Assembly (NCBI GenBank): GCA_039917655.1
Contig: JBDSJC010000290.1
Coordinates: forward strand, 1-17,011
From: PNKC01 sp039917655
GTDB taxonomy: Bacteria > Chloroflexota > Dehalococcoidia > Tepidiformales > Tepidiformaceae
DNA: 17,011 nt
Direction: 5' to 3'
Shown: one piece after another, positions 12,879-17,011 of the stretch
Layout of the letters: every line of letters begins with the position of its first letter
Position numbering within the stretch: position 1 is the stretch's first letter
Notes under the pieces: model-generated
Databases searched by the model: none
What the model was told of the DNA's origin: nothing
The model's input: only the letters and a program-made list of their open reading frames with translations
Translations under genes and position numbers: made by a program

Positions 12879-13886
12879 TCAGTAGCCGAGCGCAGGGTTC
12901 GCCAGGTGTTGCAGCGGTTCGCCGGCCACGTAGCGCTGTAGGTTCGCCACAAAAACAGCCGCCGCTTTGTGACCGTAGCCCTCCACATTGCCGGACATGT
13001 GGGGCGTAAGGATCAGGTTCGGAAGCGCCCACAATTCCGAATCCACGGGCAGCGGCTCAGGGCTCGTAACGTCTAGGGCGGCCCCCGCGATCGTCCCGCC
13101 CTTGAGTGCCGCGATGAGCGCCGGCTGGTCGATCACGTCACCGCGAGCGACGTTCACCAGGAACGCGCTGGTCTTCATCCGCCCCAGTTCCGCGCTACCG
13201 ATGAGCCCGCGCGTCTCCGACGTCAGTGGCAGTGAAAGCACCACGTAATCGGACTCCTCCAGCAGTCGCGAGAGCCGGGAGTAGGGGATCAGGAGATCGC
13301 AATCAGGGTCTGTCGAGCCATCCGCCACTGTACGGCGCGAAGCGATGACCCGCATCCCGAACGCCCGGCAACGCTTCGCCGTCTCTCGCCCAATGGCGCC
13401 CAGGCCGACGATGCCCACCGTCTTCCCATCCAGCTCCCCCGAGCGCCGCGATTCCCAATGCGCGTCACCCTGCTGGCGGACGTAGACGTGCAGGTTCTTC
13501 GTCAGCATCACCATAGAGCCGAGGATCCACTCGGCGATCGCCACCGAGGCAATGCCGGCGCCGCTGGTGACCGCGAACCCCATGCCCAGCACGCCTTCCC
13601 GCTCCAGCCGTTCGAGCCCCGCGTTGATCGATTGGAACCAGCGCAGCCTGGTTGCCGCTTCGAAGTACTCGCGGGCGGTCCCCGTGGTGCCCATCAGCAC
13701 TTCAGCCGTCGCAAGCTGCCGCACCATGCGTGCTTTCGTCTCCGCGTCGGGTTCCTGCCGCCCGCTGACTTCGAACAGCCGCAGGGTGCGGATTCGCGGG
13801 TCTACCGCTTCGATCTGCGCGATCAAGGCGTCGTCGATGCGGAACGTCAGTCCCACCACCAATTCGGTGTTCGTTTCCTCGGTCAA
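12879..13886 (-). CDS. D-2-hydroxyacid dehydrogenase (D-isomer specific)
   Basis: A 335-residue NAD(P)-dependent oxidoreductase interconverting 2-oxo acids and D-2-hydroxy acids. The Rossmann motif GIVGLGAIG lies at 158-166. Catalytic residues fit the family: Arg248 in VNVARGD, Glu277 in SPEPLP, His296 in LTPHMSG. The segment after strand 2 reads VIASRRT instead of an acidic residue, which favours NADP(H), as in GhrA-like glyoxylate/hydroxypyruvate reductases. The N-terminal domain is typical (LRWFQSINAGLERL). The start is TTG at 13886, supported by AGGAGG 5 nt upstream and the absence of a nearby better codon. It follows the phosphoesterase gene by 9 nt, forming a two-gene operon. Exact substrate is unknown. 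Confidence 0.92.
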   Translation of the reverse strand: MTEETNTELVVGLTFRIDDALIAQIEAVDPRIRTLRLFEVSGRQEPDAETKARMVRQLATAEVLMGTTGTAREYFEAATRLRWFQSINAGLERLEREGVLGMGFAVTSGAGIASVAIAEWILGSMVMLTKNLHVYVRQQGDAHWESRRSGELDGKTVGIVGLGAIGRETAKRCRAFGMRVIASRRTVADGSTDPDCDLLIPYSRLSRLLEESDYVVLSLPLTSETRGLIGSAELGRMKTSAFLVNVARGDVIDQPALIAALKGGTIAGAALDVTSPEPLPVDSELWALPNLILTPHMSGNVEGYGHKAAAVFVANLQRYVAGEPLQHLANPALGY

Positions 13887-13895
13887 TGCGTCCTC

Positions 13896-14627
13896 CTAGC
13901 GGCCCAGGGTCAGGCGTTCGATGAGCATGCGGGGCAGGCCCCGTTCGCGCATCCGCGCCTGCGTCAGGGCGATGTCGTACTCCACACGATGAAAGGTCAC
14001 GTGGCCCTCATCCGTGTCCAGCAGCGCATAGCAGCTGCGCGGGTCGCCGTCTCGCGGCTGGCCAACGCCGCCCGGGTTGAGGCAGACCGGGCCTTCGCCC
14101 AGTTCGACGCACTCACCATTTTCCGGCGCGGTGGCACCAACTCCTCCGCCTTCGATTTCGCGAACTACCAGAGGGAGGTGCGTGTGTCCCACCACGCTGT
14201 AGGGCGTGCGTACGCTCTCAAAGTGCCGCTGCGCCGAGTCGTAGGTGGTGAGGTACTCCCACATCGGGTCGTTGGCAGTGCCGTGGACGCGCGTGTAGGG
14301 ACCGTCTTCCACCATCCGCGGCAGCGCGGAGAGGTAGGCCAGGCTCGCCTTCGAAACGGCGCCCATCGTCCAGCGGGCCGCCTCGGAGGCGCGCTCGTTG
14401 AACGCTTCCAGACCGATGATCCCGGCCACCGCGGCATCGTGGTTCCCCATCACGCCCACGGCCCCCTCTTCGATCATCCGGGCGATCACCTCGTCTGGGT
14501 CCGGCCCGTAGCCCACCAAATCGCCCATGTGCCACACCGCTTCGTACCGCTGCTCCCTGGCGTGTGCTAACACGGCATCCAGAGCAGCAACGTTGGAGTG
14601 GACATCCGAGAGGAGGGCGACCCGCAT
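13896..14627 (-). CDS. Metallophosphoesterase (YfcE/MJ0936-like)
   Basis: A 243-residue calcineurin-like phosphoesterase with the complete dimetal signature: LLSDVHSN (Asp8, His10), HMGDLVGYGPDP (Asp36), VMGNHD (Asn62, His63), a VHGTAND His, and VVGHTHLPL near the C-terminal half. It is cytosolic, without signal peptide. Relatives hydrolyse phosphodiesters or cyclic nucleotides, but the substrate cannot be read from sequence. The ATG at 14627 starts right before the first strand; a GTG at 14645 would add six residues. No strong ribosome site is present. TAGGCT ends 8 nt before the ATG, so this too may be nearly leaderless. It is divergent from tsaE across 59 nt and is the first gene of the operon with the 2-hydroxyacid dehydrogenase. 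Confidence 0.9.
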   Translation of the reverse strand: MRVALLSDVHSNVAALDAVLAHAREQRYEAVWHMGDLVGYGPDPDEVIARMIEEGAVGVMGNHDAAVAGIIGLEAFNERASEAARWTMGAVSKASLAYLSALPRMVEDGPYTRVHGTANDPMWEYLTTYDSAQRHFESVRTPYSVVGHTHLPLVVREIEGGGVGATAPENGECVELGEGPVCLNPGGVGQPRDGDPRSCYALLDTDEGHVTFHRVEYDIALTQARMRERGLPRMLIERLTLGR

Positions 14628-14673
14628 GGACGCCCAGCCTACCACGCGAATATGGCATAGCGGCTCGTCTCCC

Positions 14674-14679
14674 TATACT
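14674..14679 (+). promoter_or_regulatory. Putative -10 element, leaderless start of tsaE
   Basis: TATACT ends 7 nt before the ATG at 14687, with only CCCCACC between them and no ribosome site. No clear -35 is present at 16-18 nt. Confidence 0.5.
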
Positions 14680-14686
14680 CCCCACC

Positions 14687-15160
14687 ATGTCCGATCGACA
14701 CGACCTTGAGCTCGCCACCGGCGATGAAGAAGAGACACGCGACGTGGGCGAGCGCCTCGGACGCCTTCTCCGTAAAGGCGACATCGTCCTGCTCAGCGGA
14801 GACCTTGGCACCGGAAAGACTTGCTTTACTCAGGGCATCGGTCGCGGTTTGGCCTGCAGTTCGGCCGTGAACAGCCCCTCTTTCGTGTTGATGAACGAAT
14901 ACGACGGCCGCGAAACGCTCTTCCACGTGGACCTCTACCGCATCGAAGACGTCGAAGACCTCGATGAACTTGGCCTCTGGGATTACGCCGAACGCGGCGT
15001 GCTGGTAATCGAATGGCCCGAACGCGGAGCGGACCTGCTCCCGGGCGATGGTCTCGTGATCGAACTGCGCTACGGCGATGTGGACCGTCAGCGCCGTCTG
15101 CGATTCTTGCCACGCGGCGAACGCGGCAGCGAGATCGTGGAGTCGCTCGGAGCGGCGTGA
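14687..15160 (+). CDS. tsaE: tRNA threonylcarbamoyladenosine biosynthesis ATPase TsaE
   Basis: A 157-residue P-loop ATPase that cycles the TsaB-TsaD complex during synthesis of the t6A37 modification in ANN-decoding tRNAs. Walker A is GDLGTGKT (38-45); the family motifs SPSFVLMNEY, HVDLYRIED (80-88) and VIEWPER (107-113) follow in the expected order. Length matches TsaE. The ATG at 14687 is chosen because TATACT ends 7 nt upstream and the protein start fits the family; longer upstream reading is antisense to the phosphoesterase gene. Its TGA overlaps the next gene's GTG (GTGA), so tsaB is translationally coupled. Confidence 0.95.
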   Translation: MSDRHDLELATGDEEETRDVGERLGRLLRKGDIVLLSGDLGTGKTCFTQGIGRGLACSSAVNSPSFVLMNEYDGRETLFHVDLYRIEDVEDLDELGLWDYAERGVLVIEWPERGADLLPGDGLVIELRYGDVDRQRRLRFLPRGERGSEIVESLGAA

Positions 15161-15774
15161 GCACGATACTCGCGATCGACACTGCTTCCGCGGAGATCGC
15201 CCTGGCCCTCGCTGTAGACGGCCAGATCGTCGCGTCCTCGGTCATCGGCGGCGGACATGACCATTCGCGCATCCTCCTCCCCGCGATTGAGACGCTGCTC
15301 GGCGAACGCCGCGCGGCGCTCTCTGGCATCGCCGTCGTCCGCGGCCCGGGGAACTACGCCGGCCTGCGCGTAGGCATCGCCACCGCGAGGGGCCTGGCAC
15401 TCGCTCGCGGCCTGGCGGTCCGGGGGCTCTCAACCATGGAGGCCGTTGCACTCGCCGCCGGTCGAGCAGAAGTCACGGTCATCCACCCGGCCGGGCGCAA
15501 CGAATTCGCGATCCAGGCATTTTCCGGCGGGCTCGCCACGGGAGAACTCCTCGCCGTGCCCGCGAGCGAACTCGCGGGGCCGTTGTTGGCCGGCCAGGGC
15601 GCCGGAGCGTTTGGCGGCACGGAAGTGAGCCCCGAACAGCGAGTGCGCGCCGCCCTCACCTTCCTCATCCCGCACTTCGAATCGGCCGGTGACCGCACAC
15701 CAGTCGATGCCCTCTACCTGCGCGAACCGAACATCACCGTCCCCCGGCGCCCGCTTACCGCGCGCGCTGGCTAA
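15157..15774 (+). CDS. tsaB: tRNA threonylcarbamoyladenosine biosynthesis protein TsaB
   Basis: A 205-residue TsaB, the inactive ASKHA-fold partner that scaffolds TsaD in t6A synthesis. Seen are the N-terminal ILAIDTASAEIALAL, HDHSRILLPAIETLL, and the signature VVRGPGNYAGLRVGIATARGLA (family: GPGSFTGLRIG). The C-terminal half is diverged, as usual, ending with DALYLREPNI, which matches the 'P.YLR' tail. Start is GTG overlapping the tsaE stop. tsaD and rimI, often next in other genomes, are not found downstream; ndk follows instead after 36 nt. Confidence 0.95.
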   Translation: MSTILAIDTASAEIALALAVDGQIVASSVIGGGHDHSRILLPAIETLLGERRAALSGIAVVRGPGNYAGLRVGIATARGLALARGLAVRGLSTMEAVALAAGRAEVTVIHPAGRNEFAIQAFSGGLATGELLAVPASELAGPLLAGQGAGAFGGTEVSPEQRVRAALTFLIPHFESAGDRTPVDALYLREPNITVPRRPLTARAG

Positions 15775-15810
15775 TCACACCAACGCACAACCAACCGGAG
15801 GGATCTTTCC

Positions 15811-16260
15811 GTGGAACGAACACTCATCCTCGTCAAGCCCGATGCCATGCAGCGCGGCCTCGCTGGCGAAGTACTCAAGCGATTCGAACAGCGCGGCCTA
15901 AAAGTCGTCGGCCTCAAGCTCATGCGGATCGATAGCGCCCTCGCCGAACAGCACTACGCCGAACACAAGGGCAAGCCCTTCTTCGATGGCCTGGTGGAGT
16001 ACATCACCAGCTCGCCCGTCGTCGCCGCGGTCTTCGAAGGCGTCAACGCCGTCGTCGCCGTGCGCGCTAGCGTCGGCAGCACCGACCCATCGGCTGCGGC
16101 CCCTGGCAGCATCCGCTCGGACTACGGCCTCGAACGCGGCCGCAACCTCGTCCACGCCAGCGACAGCCCCGAATCGGGCGTCCGCGAAACCGCGCTCTTC
16201 TTCAAGCCCGAAGAACTCCTCCCCTGGCCCCGGGACACAGACCGCTGGATCTTCGAGTAG
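15811..16260 (+). CDS. ndk: Nucleoside diphosphate kinase
   Basis: A 149-residue NDK, which equalises NTP pools by transferring the gamma phosphate through a phospho-His. LILVKPDAMQRG opens the protein, and NLVHASDSPESG (112-123) contains catalytic His115. The Kpn-loop region and the 'DPSAAAPGSIRSDYG' segment are present. It reads VRASVGSTDPS where most members have VRKLMGATNP, a modest divergence. C-terminal WIFE matches family members with a short tail. GTG start is supported by GGAGG 9 nt upstream. It is the last gene of the tsaE-tsaB-ndk run and convergent with the S-component gene. Confidence 0.97.
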   Translation: MERTLILVKPDAMQRGLAGEVLKRFEQRGLKVVGLKLMRIDSALAEQHYAEHKGKPFFDGLVEYITSSPVVAAVFEGVNAVVAVRASVGSTDPSAAAPGSIRSDYGLERGRNLVHASDSPESGVRETALFFKPEELLPWPRDTDRWIFE

Positions 16261-16262
16261 CC

Positions 16263-16276
16263 CGGCTGGGCTGGGG
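16263..16276. terminator. Weak hairpin between the convergent ndk and S-component genes
   Basis: AGCCC-GGCT-GGGCT can form a 5-bp stem starting just after the ndk stop codon. There is no T-tract, so terminator function is uncertain. The whole intergenic gap is only 46 nt. Confidence 0.25.
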
Positions 16277-16306
16277 CGAACAACCGCTCAGTGTCTCAAA
16301 TGTCTA

Positions 16307-17011
16307 CTACTTGACTGCCCAGGTGAAGTGCTGGCGGAAGCGCAGCATCGCCCGCAGGAGCGGGCCGCCAAGAATGGCGATCAGGAAGGCGTTGCAGATG
16401 CTCCGCGCGAGGTCCCAGCCGAAACTCGTGATCAGGTAGAAGTTCCAGTAGCGGCGCAACGCTTCGAACACCCCGATGCCCGGCTGGTAGGTGACGTCCG
16501 GCCCGCCGGTCCAGAATGGCCAGAACCAGAGGTTGGTGATCGCGCCGAACAGGAGACCCCACAACAGCCCAAAGGCCACCACCAGCCAGACTTCGGCCCG
16601 GCCGCGGACCTGTATTCGGGTGGCGAGCGCTTGCAAACCGCCCGCGCTCATCCCAATCCAGGCGGCAGCGAACATCTGGAACGGCAGCCAGGGCCCGATC
16701 CCGCCTGTGATCACTGCGCTGAGGAAAAACGACAGCGCTCCCAACAGGAACCCCATGCGCCAGCCGAACGCGTAGCCGCCAAGGATCACTAGCAGGAAGT
16801 AGAGGTTTGCCCCCGCCGGCAGCGTGATCGTGCGAAGCACGGCGGCCATCGCCGAAAGCACGCCGAGCGCCGCCAACGACTTGCTGTTCAACCCACCGCC
16901 GGTCAGTTCCGAGACGACGAGCACCATACAGAGGCTGGCGATCCCGGCGAACACCAGCGGCGCATCGGTGTTGTGTTGGAACCAGCGCGAATCGGTCTCG
17001 GCGGTACCCGC
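16307..17011 (-). CDS. ECF transporter S component-like membrane protein (5' end beyond window)
   Basis: The 234 visible residues run from the window edge to a TAG. About six hydrophobic segments are seen, including ASLCMVLVVSEL, SLAALGVLSAMAAVLR, LYFLLVILGGYAFGW, LLGALSFFLSAVI, VWLVVAFGLLWGLLF and a last AFLIAILGGPLL. The pattern LRTITLP...GGYAFGWRMGFLLG...TGGIGPWLPFQMFAAAWIGMSAG is typical of S components of energy-coupling-factor vitamin or cobalamin-type transporters. Reading stays open past a GTG at 16954 to the edge, with DSRWFQHNTDAPLV before the first membrane segment, so the true start lies outside. It may be a longer or fused protein. EcfA/EcfT genes, if local, would lie to the right. 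Confidence 0.8.
   Translation of the reverse strand, partial: AGTAETDSRWFQHNTDAPLVFAGIASLCMVLVVSELTGGGLNSKSLAALGVLSAMAAVLRTITLPAGANLYFLLVILGGYAFGWRMGFLLGALSFFLSAVITGGIGPWLPFQMFAAAWIGMSAGGLQALATRIQVRGRAEVWLVVAFGLLWGLLFGAITNLWFWPFWTGGPDVTYQPGIGVFEALRRYWNFYLITSFGWDLARSICNAFLIAILGGPLLRAMLRFRQHFTWAVK

Noticed and set aside
13458..14570. 370-codon plus-strand open frame
   Set aside because: Antisense to the 2-hydroxyacid dehydrogenase and metallophosphoesterase genes, both with full catalytic motifs. No family resemblance of its own.
1..17011. CRISPR array, insertion sequence or prophage
   Set aside because: No regularly spaced direct repeats, transposase, integrase or structural phage genes were seen on either strand.

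Overview
The window is GC-rich (mostly NNG/NNC codons) and densely packed with short operons on both strands. GTG and TTG starts are common, and the gene content is CoA/flavin-rich. This suits a Chloroflexota bacterium, perhaps Dehalococcoidia/Tepidiformales-like, but that placement rests on general gene flavour and no marker gene was compared. No rRNA, tRNA, CRISPR array, transposase or phage gene was seen.

Layout. 1-142: 5' part of a DUF1697-type gene (-), cut by the window edge. 333-2705: a divergent pair, a luciferase-like flavin oxidoreductase (-) and an acyl-CoA-dehydrogenase-fold flavoprotein that looks more like a flavin monooxygenase (+). 2706-2949: a gene-free stretch with inverted and direct repeat arms. 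2950-5081: a SAM-dependent methyltransferase overlapping a solitary D12-class DNA adenine methylase (+). 5120-5236: a 38-residue Lys/Ala-rich basic protein (-). 5334-6899: an APH-like phosphotransferase with a tightly coupled small helical protein (-). 7007-8569: a thioredoxin-like domain fused to a large uncharacterised domain (+). 8666-10983: two family III CoA-transferases with an ATGA overlap (-). 11075-11536: a retropepsin-like protein whose catalytic Asp is Ala (+). 11572-12724: a flavin reductase and an XRE regulator (-). 12879-14627: a 2-hydroxyacid dehydrogenase and a metallophosphoesterase (-). 14687-16260: tsaE-tsaB-ndk (+). 16307-17011: an ECF-type S component (-), open to the window edge.

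How the parts may work together. The two CoA-transferase subunits probably form one enzyme activating a carboxylic acid. The luciferase-like enzyme, the monooxygenase-like flavoprotein and the flavin reductase could form a two-component oxygenation set, although the reductase lies about 9 kb away. tsaE-tsaB is a housekeeping tRNA t6A module transcribed together with ndk.

The most striking signal is regulatory. Six genes that begin transcription units have a -10-like hexamer ending 6-7 nt before the start codon and no Shine-Dalgarno sequence, the signature of leaderless mRNA. The other genes mostly have a clear GGAGG-type site. I found no convincing new multi-gene defence or mobile system. The best unexplained items are the thioredoxin/CGSK fusion, the Asp-less CoA-transferase paired with an Asp-containing partner, the D-to-A retropepsin-like protein, and the phosphotransferase plus helical protein pair.
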